A stretch of DNA of 50,953 nt, taken from contig CANRKT010000019.1 in assembly GCA_947631255.1 (NCBI GenBank), forward strand, positions 1 through 50,953, written 5' to 3'. Under the pieces are notes generated by a model that worked only from the letters and a program-made list of their open reading frames with translations, was not told where the DNA came from and ran no database searches. This document shows, piece after piece, positions 18,828-26,777 of this stretch. This stretch comes from an uncultured Enterobacteriaceae bacterium (GTDB taxonomy: Bacteria > Pseudomonadota > Gammaproteobacteria > Enterobacterales > Enterobacteriaceae). The position numbers were made by a program, and so were the translations under genes. Positions within the stretch are counted from its first letter, which is position 1, and each line of letters starts with the position of its first letter.

Positions 18828-18936
18828 GGCATAGGATACTGCTAACACTGGGTAAAAGCCAGACCAGATACTGGACGGCTACCGAAGCAGAGAAGGTTCT
18901 TTGTAGGGGAAAATCTTTGTATATGGCAGCGAGATA

Positions 18937-18967
18937 TACCTGTCCGGTTCAATATGCCTGACAGGTA
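18937..18967 (-). terminator. Terminator-like hairpin after dsdA
   Basis: TACCTGTC (18937-18944) pairs perfectly with GACAGGTA (18960-18967), with a few more pairs inside. It starts nine bases after the dsdA stop on the minus strand. No long T run follows. Confidence 0.55.
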
Positions 18968-18975
18968 GCTATAAA

Positions 18976-20301
18976 TCAGTTTCTCCCTTTATTCAGATAA
19001 TCTTGCATTTCCTTTTCTGGCACCATTCCTCCACCGGTTGCCCAGACTAAGTGGGTTGAGGATGTCATTTTTTCCGGTGTTAGTGCGTGTGTGTTCTGGT
19101 AATCCTGACTGTTACAAATCCACTGTGGTCCTGCCATACCGGCTAAGGCAGAAGGTTCCAGTCGGATGTTTTCTGTGGCAAAGAGCTGATAGAGCATCTG
19201 ATACATTGACTCGTCACTCAGGGTATAGCAGCCATCTATCAGTTGTTCCATAGCTCTGCCAACAAAACCAGAGGCACGACCGACAGCCAGCCCATCTGCA
19301 GCCGTTTTATTGTCGATGCCGATGTCCTGAACACTGATGCTATCGTGCAGGCCGGTACTCATACCAAGTAACATGCAGGGAGAATGCGTGGGCTCAGCAA
19401 AAAAACAATGTACGTTGTCACCCAATGCCAGTTTAAGCCCAAAGGCCACACCTCCAGGTCCGCCACCGACGCCACAGGGTAAATAGACAAACAGGGGGTG
19501 CTCTGCGTCAACAGTGATATTTTTGCTTTGTAACTGGGACTTCAACCGTACACCAGCGACGGCGTAACCGAGAAAAAGTGTGCGTGAGTTTTCATCGTCA
19601 ATGAAGAAGCAGTTGCAGTCCTGCTCTGCTGTACGGCGACCATTTTCAACAGCAACACCATAATCCTGCTCATATTCAACAACCTCTACTCCGTGTGCGC
19701 GTAGCCGGTCTTTTTTCCACTGCCGGGCATCTGCAGACATATGGACAGTGACATGGAAGCCCATGGCAGCACTCATGATGCCGATCGACATCCCCAGATT
19801 CCCGGTTGAGCCAACGGCAATACGATACTGAGAAAAGAAGTCTTTAAAGCGCGGAGTGAGAAGAACGCGGTAATCGTCCTTTGTCGACAATATCCCTGCT
19901 GCAATGGCGAGTTTCTCTGCATGCGTGAGCACTTCGTAAATACCACCACGCGCCTTTATTGAACCCGAAATGGGAAGATGGCTATCCAGTTTAAGCCACA
20001 GAGCACCACTGATATTGCCTGAACGCGTCTCTTGAAGACTGGCTTTCATCTCAGGGATCGCAACGACATCTGACTCAATAATACCTTGAGTTGCCGCTGT
20101 TTCTGGAAAAGCTTCGACCAGAAAAGGGGCAAAACGCTGTAAACGTGCCTCGGCCTCCTCAACATCACGGCGCGTAAGACCGATTTTTTTGAGGCCATCT
20201 ATAGCGGGCGAAAAATGTTGGTTAAGCCAGAATGTTTCCTGCAAAGCCATCAGGTCACTGACAACAGGCGTTTGTCGGATAAGTTCGGACAGGGCAGTCA
20301 T
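18976..20301 (-). CDS. dsdA: D-serine ammonia-lyase (dehydratase) DsdA
   Basis: A PLP enzyme converting D-serine to pyruvate and ammonia in the cytosol, which both detoxifies and feeds on D-serine. It has 441 residues against 442 in E. coli, with close agreement. The PLP lysine is K116 in [12 protein letters not shown]; the glycine-rich phosphate loop is [11 protein letters not shown] and SVGS-like [15 protein letters not shown] is also present. The frame opens at 20409, but the ATG at 20301 (MTALSEL) has AGAAGAGAG upstream and matches family starts. Neither the activator gene dsdC nor the permease gene dsdX is adjacent. A good CRP site lies upstream. Confidence 0.95.
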   Translation of the reverse strand: MTALSELIRQTPVVSDLMALQETFWLNQHFSPAIDGLKKIGLTRRDVEEAEARLQRFAPFLVEAFPETAATQGIIESDVVAIPEMKASLQETRSGNISGALWLKLDSHLPISGSIKARGGIYEVLTHAEKLAIAAGILSTKDDYRVLLTPRFKDFFSQYRIAVGSTGNLGMSIGIMSAAMGFHVTVHMSADARQWKKDRLRAHGVEVVEYEQDYGVAVENGRRTAEQDCNCFFIDDENSRTLFLGYAVAGVRLKSQLQSKNITVDAEHPLFVYLPCGVGGGPGGVAFGLKLALGDNVHCFFAEPTHSPCMLLGMSTGLHDSISVQDIGIDNKTAADGLAVGRASGFVGRAMEQLIDGCYTLSDESMYQMLYQLFATENIRLEPSALAGMAGPQWICNSQDYQNTHALTPEKMTSSTHLVWATGGGMVPEKEMQDYLNKGRN

Positions 20302-20436
20302 AGTGTGAACTCTCTTCTGTAGATATAAAATATTACCGCAATAAAACTGAGTATCTGTTGAGGTAATTAAAAATGCTGCATACCAGCATAACAAACGATG
20401 AGTTTTCACTATCGTTTATACTTGTTGTGCGTTATT

Positions 20437-20452
20437 CGTGACTTAGGTCACG
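20437..20452 (-). promoter_or_regulatory. CRP-binding site upstream of dsdA
   Basis: CGTGACTTAGGTCACG keeps the full GTGA-N6-TCAC core of the CRP consensus and is a near-perfect palindrome. It lies about 143 bases before the dsdA start. E. coli dsdA is also cAMP-CRP dependent. Confidence 0.7.
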
Positions 20453-20453
20453 A

Positions 20454-20820
20454 TTATAGGCCAGTGTAATTGTGTTATCTGTTAAGATTCTTATGCTAAC
20501 AATAGAGTGTTACCGGTAACTGTGGGTGTTTTTAATCATAATGAACGTATGTAGAAATGCGCAACGTTACGTGGTATCAGAATTTATGATGATAGCGCTG
20601 AAAGGATTAAAACAGCTTATCAGTATTTGTCTCCCCATCCGGTGCATATATTCATGGCAATTGAAACTGCTAATAATAGCTGTCATATTTTGTCGAAAAT
20701 TGTTGGTCAGTACGAGATATTGTCACCATGTTGGAATGGCACTGCACATGAAAGGGAGATGGTGACGATGTTTTGGTCAAATACTGTGTTTTATTTTTTT
20801 AATCAATTTGCTGTTATTAC
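20454..20820. other. Gene-free stretch between dsdA and gnd
   Basis: Short plus-strand open frames (for example from 20526 and 20627) have no convincing Shine-Dalgarno or protein similarity, so I do not call them. The stretch presumably holds the gnd promoter and leader; AT-rich blocks near 20780-20810 are compatible. No RNA gene was recognised. Confidence 0.4.
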
Positions 20821-20836
20821 CAGACAGGAGTAAAGA

Positions 20837-22249
20837 ATGTCCAAGCAACAAATCGGCGTTGTCGGTATGGCCGTGATGGGGCGCAATCTGGCGCTGAATA
20901 TCGAAAGCCGCGGTTATACTGTGTCTATTTTTAACCGTTCCAGCGACAAGACCGAAGAAGTCGTTGCCGAGAACCCGGGTAAAAAACTGGTTCCTTACTA
21001 TACGGTTAAAGAGTTTGTTGAGTCCCTGGAAACGCCACGCCGTATCCTGTTGATGGTGAAAGCGGGCGCAGGTACGGACAGTGCGATTGATTCCCTGAAA
21101 CCTTTCCTTGAGAAAGGCGACATCATTATTGATGGCGGTAACACCTTCTTCCAGGACACCATTCGTCGTAACCGTGAACTGTCTGCTGAAGGCTTTAACT
21201 TTATCGGAACCGGTGTTTCCGGTGGTGAAGAGGGGGCATTAAAAGGTCCTTCTATCATGCCGGGTGGCCAGAAACATGCTTATGAACTGGTTGCGCCTAT
21301 TCTGACCAAGATTGCTGCTGTGGCCGAAGACGGTGAGCCTTGCGTGACCTATATCGGTCCGGACGGTGCGGGTCACTATGTGAAGATGGTACATAACGGT
21401 ATCGAGTATGGTGATATGCAGCTGATTGCTGAAGCCTACTCACTGCTGAAAAACGGTCTGGGTCTGTCCAATGAAGAACTGGCCACTACCTTTACCGAGT
21501 GGAACCAGGGCGAACTGAGCAGCTACCTGATAGACATCACCAAAGACATCTTCACCAAAAAAGATGAAGAGGGTAAATACCTGGTTGATGTGATTCTGGA
21601 TGAAGCCGCCAACAAAGGTACCGGTAAGTGGACCAGCCAGAGCGCTCTGGATTTAGGTGAGCCACTGTCACTGATAACCGAGTCGGTCTTTGCCCGTTAT
21701 ATTTCCTCTCTGAAAGAACAACGCGTTGCTGCCTCGAAAGTGCTGACCGGCCCACAGGTTAACGCCGTTGAGGGTGAGAAAGCCGCATTCAGTGAGAAAG
21801 TGCGTCGTGCGCTTTATCTGGGTAAAATCGTTTCCTACGCTCAGGGTTTCTCTCAGCTTCGCGCGGCGTCTGAAGAGCATAACTGGGATCTGAACTACGG
21901 TGAAATCGCGAAGATTTTCCGCGAAGGCTGCATTATTCGTGCCCAGTTCCTGCAGAAAATCACGGACGCCTATGCGCAAGATCCGGCGATTGCCAACCTG
22001 CTGTTAGCCCCGTACTTCAAGAATATTGCGGATGAATATCAGCAAGCATTACGTGACGTTGTGGCTTATGCGGTGCAGAACGGTATTCCGGTTCCGACCT
22101 TTGCCGCAGCTATCACTTATTACGACAGCTACCGTGCCGCGGTGCTGCCTGCTAACCTTATCCAGGCGCAGCGTGACTACTTCGGGGCGCATACTTATAA
22201 GCGTACCGATAAAGAAGGTGTATTCCACACCGAGTGGCTGCAAGACTAA
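20837..22249 (+). CDS. gnd: 6-Phosphogluconate dehydrogenase, decarboxylating (Gnd)
   Basis: Oxidises 6-phosphogluconate to ribulose 5-phosphate and CO2 with NADP+ in the pentose-phosphate pathway. It has 470 residues (468 in E. coli). The NADP-binding [14 protein letters not shown] is at the N-terminus, with [33 protein letters not shown], the catalytic [12 protein letters not shown] and the C-terminal [22 protein letters not shown]. The ATG follows AGGAG at six bases. In many enterics gnd adjoins O-antigen genes; here it lies between dsdA and an accessory island, so the context differs. A strong hairpin follows. Confidence 0.98.
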   Translation: MSKQQIGVVGMAVMGRNLALNIESRGYTVSIFNRSSDKTEEVVAENPGKKLVPYYTVKEFVESLETPRRILLMVKAGAGTDSAIDSLKPFLEKGDIIIDGGNTFFQDTIRRNRELSAEGFNFIGTGVSGGEEGALKGPSIMPGGQKHAYELVAPILTKIAAVAEDGEPCVTYIGPDGAGHYVKMVHNGIEYGDMQLIAEAYSLLKNGLGLSNEELATTFTEWNQGELSSYLIDITKDIFTKKDEEGKYLVDVILDEAANKGTGKWTSQSALDLGEPLSLITESVFARYISSLKEQRVAASKVLTGPQVNAVEGEKAAFSEKVRRALYLGKIVSYAQGFSQLRAASEEHNWDLNYGEIAKIFREGCIIRAQFLQKITDAYAQDPAIANLLLAPYFKNIADEYQQALRDVVAYAVQNGIPVPTFAAAITYYDSYRAAVLPANLIQAQRDYFGAHTYKRTDKEGVFHTEWLQD

Positions 22250-22271
22250 TTCTAGTTTTTTCCGCCATATC

Positions 22272-22305
22272 CAAGATACCGCTTCTTAAATGAAGCGGTA
22301 TCTTG
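22272..22305 (+). terminator. Strong hairpin after gnd
   Basis: CAAGATACCGCTTC (22272-22285) pairs perfectly over 14 bases with GAAGCGGTATCTTG (22292-22305) across TTAAAT, 22 bases after the gnd stop. There is no T run directly after it. Confidence 0.7.
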
Positions 22306-22434
22306 ATAATGTGAGTTTGTTCTTATCCAAAAGGTAGAATTATATAAAGTAGAGTTCATCAATTATTGCCATATCAATAAGACAGCAGTGGTTTGTAATA
22401 GGTCACAGCAAGCTTAAGGATGTCGCAAACAGGT

Positions 22435-22656
22435 TTACTCCTTTTCAAAACAGATCTTTAAACCCCAATACTGAGATAGCATCCTCGCAAGCTCGGGCAA
22501 ATCGCCGAACATTTCTTTTGTCTCCGACCATCCAGCCACCAGAAGATTTGGAGGATGTGTTGTTTGTGGCAAACGAACTGATCGTTCTACGCAAGGCATC
22601 ATTATCCCGTTATTCTGATATTTCAGAATAACGGTTGGGCCAGTAAGGCCAAACAT
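22435..22656 (-). CDS. Hypothetical protein, possibly a frameshifted continuation of the preceding gene
   Basis: A 73-residue frame (MFGLTGPTVILKYQ at the start, MLSQYWGLKICFEKE at the end). It overlaps the last 47 bases of the secreted-protein gene upstream in another frame. Composition looks protein-like (TTHPPNLLVAGW, FGDLPELARML), yet the overlap is too long for ordinary coupling. It may be a separate small gene that starts at a later ATG (for example the MMP methionines), or the remainder of a longer protein broken by a frameshift. No domain was recognised. Confidence 0.35.
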   Translation of the reverse strand: MFGLTGPTVILKYQNNGIMMPCVERSVRLPQTTHPPNLLVAGWSETKEMFGDLPELARMLSQYWGLKICFEKE

Positions 22657-22987
22657 CTTTATCTTGGTGGGTATGTTTTATGGATAGACTCTGACCTATA
22701 TGAAAGTGATCGTCTGAATAGTGTCCCGATAAAATAACCTTAAGTGTTTTATTAGTCAGCGAATTACAATACTTACGAGCGTCTTTTTTGTTTTCCATTG
22801 TTTTGCTGTTAGACACAAAAAAACCAAACGCCATCATAGGGTATCCATCATTTTTTAAAGAGGTATATATGTTGGTCGGGGTTTGATATTCAGCATGTGG
22901 AACAATTTTCCCGCTCAACTGGCATGATAATTCTTGGGCGAACAGTGGCTGAGAGAAACACAGTAAGAAAAGAAAATATTGTTTCAT
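22610..22987 (-). CDS. Small secreted protein of unknown function
   Basis: A 125-residue protein starting at the ATG at 22987 (the frame opens at 23014). It has a clear signal peptide, MKQYFLFLLCFSQPLFAQ, with cleavage probable after AQ, so the mature part should be periplasmic. Cysteines in ELSCQLSG and ARKYCNSL could form a disulfide. The C-terminal HTHQDKDVWPYWPNRY is distinctive but not a motif I know. Near the type VI effector-immunity genes, a periplasmic immunity or effector-related role is conceivable, but nothing in the sequence proves it. Confidence 0.5.
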   Translation of the reverse strand: MKQYFLFLLCFSQPLFAQELSCQLSGKIVPHAEYQTPTNIYTSLKNDGYPMMAFGFFVSNSKTMENKKDARKYCNSLTNKTLKVILSGHYSDDHFHIGQSLSIKHTHQDKDVWPYWPNRYSEISE

Positions 22988-23001
22988 AGTTTTACTCGTT
23001 T

Positions 23002-23091
23002 TTAGGTGGCACAAAATTCGGGTATTCCTTGAGTTCCATCTGGAATCAGGTTCCAGCGGCTTAACCAGGGTCTGACCACGTATTTATTCAT
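23002..23091 (-). CDS. Tiny ORF (29 aa), probable gene remnant
   Basis: Its ATG overlaps the stop codon of the HTH-like ORF upstream (ATGA). It encodes MNKYVVRPWLSRWNLIPDG before a short tail. The N-terminal run reminds me of the start of some aminoglycoside-phosphotransferase-family proteins, which would make this a 5-prime fragment, but the resemblance is weak. A shift into the next frame after this point would give a different tail ending NFVPPKNE just before the secreted-protein gene. It may be a remnant rather than a working gene. Confidence 0.25.
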   Translation of the reverse strand: MNKYVVRPWLSRWNLIPDGTQGIPEFCAT

Positions 23092-23231
23092 GTTACTTCT
23101 TTATATCTTTGTCGGTAAATAGACTGAATTCGACATATCTGAGATGGGCTGTATCCTGTAGCTTCAGCTGTTTCCCGGATACTCAGCTTCTTTACTTGCC
23201 ATAAGCTCTGATGAACATTTTTCCACCACAT
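23088..23231 (-). CDS. Short helix-turn-helix-like ORF (47 aa)
   Basis: The ATG at 23231 opens a frame whose centre, KKLSIRETAEATGYSPSQIC, reads like a helix-turn-helix of the resolvase/transposase type (helix, A-x-x-x-G turn, then SPSQICRIQ recognition helix). It ends with TGA overlapping the ATG of the next tiny ORF. No Shine-Dalgarno is evident. It could be the remnant of a transposase or a small regulator. I do not recognise the family. Confidence 0.3.
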   Translation of the reverse strand: MWWKNVHQSLWQVKKLSIRETAEATGYSPSQICRIQSIYRQRYKEVT

Positions 23232-23266
23232 TATCGCATATGAGTGATGTCATTCATTGTGTTGCA

Positions 23267-23737
23267 TTACGTTTTGGTTTTGCCGTCCTTCTTTGCTATC
23301 TGAAAAAATTGATCGTCAATCACCTGATAGACCAAGCGAAACCCAGATGCCCGTAGTTTAATTTTGTAGCAGTCCTTTATCCCGCGTAATTTTTCAGAAG
23401 GAATATGAGGATTTTCAGTGCACATCTTTAGCTTCTTAGCAAATTGCTGCTGAATAGCCTTGTCCAGTTTATGCCACTCTTTCAGCGCTGACCGTATAAG
23501 ACATAAATAGCTGTCCAGATCCACGTCATGCTGGGGCTGATTACTGCACTCGGCTACCAGCTTAACAAGCTCCTGATCATCCAGAGCATCAAGTATCTTT
23601 TCGTACAGTTCTGCAGGTACACAGTAAAAGGCTGGCTGATTGCAGTTGAGAATGGCGACCGGGTAGCCATCCCCAGCACTGACTGTCGCCATCGGGTTCT
23701 TCTTCAGCTCGCTTATGCTGGTGCTGTTATTCGCTAG
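23267..23737 (-). pseudogene. Decayed Phd/YefM antitoxin fused to RelE-type toxin
   Basis: Reading from 23737, the frame gives an antitoxin-like N-terminus (STSISELKKNPMATVSAGDG, then GYPVAILNCNQPAFYCVPAE) typical of Phd/YefM-like antitoxins. The natural start codon appears changed to CTA (23737-23735), leaving only an internal ATG at 23692. At about 23500 the antitoxin tail DVDLDSYL runs straight into ALKEWHKLDKAIQQQFAKKL, which is the interior of a RelE-family toxin, so the gene junction and toxin N-terminus are deleted. The toxin C-terminus after RLVYQVIDDQ is also aberrant. The toxin and antitoxin are therefore probably both dead. The residual ORF is 141 codons. Confidence 0.75.
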
Positions 23738-24000
23738 GCCGTGAAATGTCCCGCTATATATACATAGAAATCCGCGATTTATATTGCGCTGACGATGATC
23801 GTTATCATGGGTGGGTGTTTATGGAGAATATATTGTTTTATCGGCGTATTGTAGCCATGCAGCGGATGGAAGCTGTCTGGGAGCAGAAAGCGCCTCTGGC
23901 TAGACGGTAAACCCTGTGCAGGTAACAGGTAATGCGTACACCAATAAAAAAGGTGACCGTATCCTGTTTACATTAAGGACAAATGAAAAGGAACTTCGAT
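23738..24000. other. Gap before the effector gene with one 29-codon ORF
   Basis: The plus strand contains a short frame at 23821-23910 (MENILFYRRIVAMQRMEAVW and nine more residues) without a recognisable domain. It could be the tail of a lost gene. The promoter of the effector-immunity genes probably lies between 23910 and 23980. Confidence 0.3.
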
Positions 24001-25659
24001 ATGACAGAAAAAAAGACACCCGATCCCGACAAATGCCAGCATGTTTCCTATCACTTACCGCAATGGGATGAAAATGGCAAATGCCACTGGAATGGTATTC
24101 AATTACAACATAAATCGCTTAATGCTAAGGCCAGGTGCATCTTACCGCCAACCAAGGTTATTCCTGTTATTTTTATTCCTGGGGTTATGGGAACGAATCT
24201 AAAAAAAGGCAAAAGGCAAGGTAGTGAAGCCGTGTGGCGGGGTGACAATTTAGTAAACGTCTTGTTTCAATGGTCTGGAAGGTCAGGGAAAACTCGGAGT
24301 GAATTACTGAATCCGAAAACTACATTTGTTGATAATCGTGGCGATATAGATAATACAGTTCATACTCCATTTTCGGATGATGGCTGTTTATTTCCTTCCC
24401 GAAGGGAACGAGGCTGGGGAGAAGCTCTCGCATTCAGTTATAGCCAGTTTTTAAGCGTCTTTCAGGGAGCGCTAGTGGATGATTGGCAATGTGATGTAGT
24501 TGGTTTGAAACAATCTAGAGGTTATTCATTTGAAGCTCGGGGAATACTAAATGGGTTAGTAGGTGAACGTTTGAATACAGAAGAGGCTGAAAATGAATCT
24601 GTATTGACGTCAGATGAACTAACTCATTTCAAGCATTTTTTATATCCAGTTCACGTTTTTGGCTATAACTGGTTGCAGGATAATGCAATCTCAGCAGCTA
24701 ACTTAACACGTTATATTGATGAGATACTTAATCTTTACAGGTATAAACATGGCTATGGATTAGCAACAGAAAAAGTGATTTTAGTGACCCATTCCATGGG
24801 GGGATTAGTGGCCAGGTATGCCATGAATCCAGCAGAAGGTTCATTCAATGGTTGCCAGGATAAAGTATTAGGTGTCATACATGGCGTTATTCCTGATCTG
24901 GGATCTCCTGCAGCATATCGTCGAATGAAAACAGGAGCAGGTCAAGAAGGGATCGCTGGAAATGTTTTAGGCGTTAATGCTAAAGAGTTAATGCCACTAT
25001 TAGCTCGAGCACCCGGGCCTTTACAGTTGTTACCTTATCCTAAATATAAATCACCATGGTTAATGATTGATGGTGATGGTAATTACCCAAAGGTCGATAA
25101 TTCAGATCCTTTCACTGACATTTATTTAAGAAATGATGTTTGGTGGAAATTGTATCAGTCAGATATTATTCATTCTGATAATTTCATAATTGATAAAAAT
25201 TGGAAATCATATACTAAATTAGTAGATATTAATGTTAGAAATTTCATGGTGCACCAAGCGCAAGGATTATACCACCCTAATACTTATGTTTTTTATGGGG
25301 AAACTGTTGATTCAGATGCTTCTTTGAAATGGCACAAAACCACACTCAGCGGAGTATTTAGTTTAAGCGGACTTGATAACCTTCCTCAGAACCATTATCG
25401 ATTTATGTATGGGAATACTGTGAATGAATACAAACTACAATCTTCAAACTCGCAAGGAGATGGAACTGTACCTGTAGAATCGTTATTATCTATTCAATAT
25501 GCAGCCAAAAGTGTACTAGCAACAAACGTTGATCACCAAAGCGCATATAGAGTAGAAAACATTTTCACCACTGATTTATTAACTCCTGCCGTGAAATTTA
25601 CTCTAAGATCTATAATAAAAATAGTACATAAGGAAGTTGCGTGTGAAGCGGTGGGTTAG
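24001..25659 (+). CDS. Type VI secretion lipase effector (PGAP1-like, Tle4-type)
   Basis: A 552-residue alpha/beta-hydrolase. The start region has VIPVIFIPGVMGTNLKKG, typical of PGAP1-like lipases. The nucleophile elbow THSMGGLVARY places the catalytic serine at S265, and D487 (GDGTVPVES) and H512 (NVDHQSAY) are candidate triad partners. It is directly followed by two Tli4-type immunity genes, the partner family of the phospholipase effector TplE/Tle4 in Pseudomonas aeruginosa. This strongly suggests an antibacterial phospholipase delivered by a type VI system. No VgrG, Hcp, PAAR or structural genes are present here, so it is an orphan cargo module. I chose the ATG at 24001 (AAGGA at eight bases); 23983 is possible. 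Confidence 0.82.
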   Translation: MTEKKTPDPDKCQHVSYHLPQWDENGKCHWNGIQLQHKSLNAKARCILPPTKVIPVIFIPGVMGTNLKKGKRQGSEAVWRGDNLVNVLFQWSGRSGKTRSELLNPKTTFVDNRGDIDNTVHTPFSDDGCLFPSRRERGWGEALAFSYSQFLSVFQGALVDDWQCDVVGLKQSRGYSFEARGILNGLVGERLNTEEAENESVLTSDELTHFKHFLYPVHVFGYNWLQDNAISAANLTRYIDEILNLYRYKHGYGLATEKVILVTHSMGGLVARYAMNPAEGSFNGCQDKVLGVIHGVIPDLGSPAAYRRMKTGAGQEGIAGNVLGVNAKELMPLLARAPGPLQLLPYPKYKSPWLMIDGDGNYPKVDNSDPFTDIYLRNDVWWKLYQSDIIHSDNFIIDKNWKSYTKLVDINVRNFMVHQAQGLYHPNTYVFYGETVDSDASLKWHKTTLSGVFSLSGLDNLPQNHYRFMYGNTVNEYKLQSSNSQGDGTVPVESLLSIQYAAKSVLATNVDHQSAYRVENIFTTDLLTPAVKFTLRSIIKIVHKEVACEAVG

Positions 25660-26731
25660 TATTCCAATATGCGTGTGTGGGGCTTTTATTTGTGGGTTAG
25701 TGGGTTATGTGATGGTTAATCAAAGCCCGCTTCAAATATTAACGGAAAAGGAAAGAGTCGTGATAAATTCATTGTTTGAACAAACTAAACCGCAATGTAT
25801 TGGACGTTATATCATTGATATTCCTGATAATTGGGAAAATTCCTCACGTGATGGTGTGTTTGTTGATAATTTTTATATTGAAAGTGAACGTATGTACCCG
25901 CCGGCATTTAAACAACGTATCAAGTTACGCGAAAAAGCACTAAGAAACCAAAAGTCGAGTCAAAAAAACACGCCAACACTTAAAGAAATAATTCAATTGC
26001 CCGATGGTAATGGCGTTATTTTCGATAGAAATAACTCAGGGCAAGATGATCTTAGTCGTACACTTGAAGCTCATGTATATAGTGATCTTACTGCCTTTGT
26101 TATTACGATTGACATATTAGATTTATCAAATCCAAAATACTCAGATAGAAAAAAAACGTATGAAAAAGCTGGGTTTTCTGAATTTGATATGAATGAGAAA
26201 TCGACTAAATTAGCGGTAATGCAATCATTTATTTCACGTTTAAGTGGACGTCTGAATCATGATGTTCCGATTGAAAACGGGTTATGTATTCCTAATGGAT
26301 TTATTCTCGATGACGGAGAAAAGCATTCAGAAAAAGTTGGTTTTGCTTATGATACATCAGATTTTATTATTGGTTTACAATCAGATAATACTATAACTGG
26401 TTCAGATGACACGCTTTTTAATCGAAGTGGTGCAATAGATGAGTCACTCAACTACACTTATTTTAAAACTATTCATAAAAAAAATTTACATCCTAATGAA
26501 ATTCATGCTGAAACGTGGTTATTTAGCGGCAAACAAAATTATGATGGCGTAAATATGAGAGTGTATAAATTTGATTTTTATGCGAACGAAGCTACGTCGT
26601 CATATCAGAAACCATGGCTAAATATTGTATTAAATAGCGAATATAGACAGACGAAGTACAATGAAGCTCAAATGGTGGAAATTTGGGATCGGATTGTTGG
26701 CTCGTTGCGCTATAAACCGAATGCTTTCTAA
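25643..26731 (+). CDS. Tli4-family type VI immunity protein, copy 1
   Basis: A 362-residue protein with an N-terminal membrane segment (VSIPICVCGAFICGLVGYVM) that would place the rest in the periplasm. It has the Tli4-like KPQCIGRYIIDIP motif, the PPAFKQRIKLREKAL helix, and the C-terminal EIWDRIVGSLRYKPNAF. Family members neutralise Tle4-type lipases. The frame opens at a TTG (25637), but the GTG at 25643 has AGGA at eight bases. It overlaps the effector's stop codon by 17 bases, implying coupled translation of toxin and antidote. AT-rich composition sets it apart from neighbouring housekeeping genes. Confidence 0.82.
   Translation: MKRWVSIPICVCGAFICGLVGYVMVNQSPLQILTEKERVVINSLFEQTKPQCIGRYIIDIPDNWENSSRDGVFVDNFYIESERMYPPAFKQRIKLREKALRNQKSSQKNTPTLKEIIQLPDGNGVIFDRNNSGQDDLSRTLEAHVYSDLTAFVITIDILDLSNPKYSDRKKTYEKAGFSEFDMNEKSTKLAVMQSFISRLSGRLNHDVPIENGLCIPNGFILDDGEKHSEKVGFAYDTSDFIIGLQSDNTITGSDDTLFNRSGAIDESLNYTYFKTIHKKNLHPNEIHAETWLFSGKQNYDGVNMRVYKFDFYANEATSSYQKPWLNIVLNSEYRQTKYNEAQMVEIWDRIVGSLRYKPNAF
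26673..26724 (+). repeat. 52-base exact repeat, copy 1 (end of immunity gene 1)
   Basis: The last part of the first immunity gene (codons for VEIWDRIVGSLRYKPNA) is identical base for base to 27799-27850 in the second. The flanks diverge on both sides. Confidence 0.9.
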
Positions 26732-26777
26732 ATTAATGTAAGAGCGATTATTAAAATGGTTATGGATGTGCCATAAA

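Noticed and set aside
20526-20833. Two short plus-strand ORFs (79 and 68 codons) before gnd
   Set aside because: No Shine-Dalgarno, no recognisable domain, overlapping frames, and composition rich in Cys/Ile typical of chance translation of AT-rich promoter DNA.
23805-23822. Fur-box-like ATGATCGTTATCAT before the effector gene
   Set aside because: Too few matches to the 19-base Fur consensus and no iron-related gene nearby.
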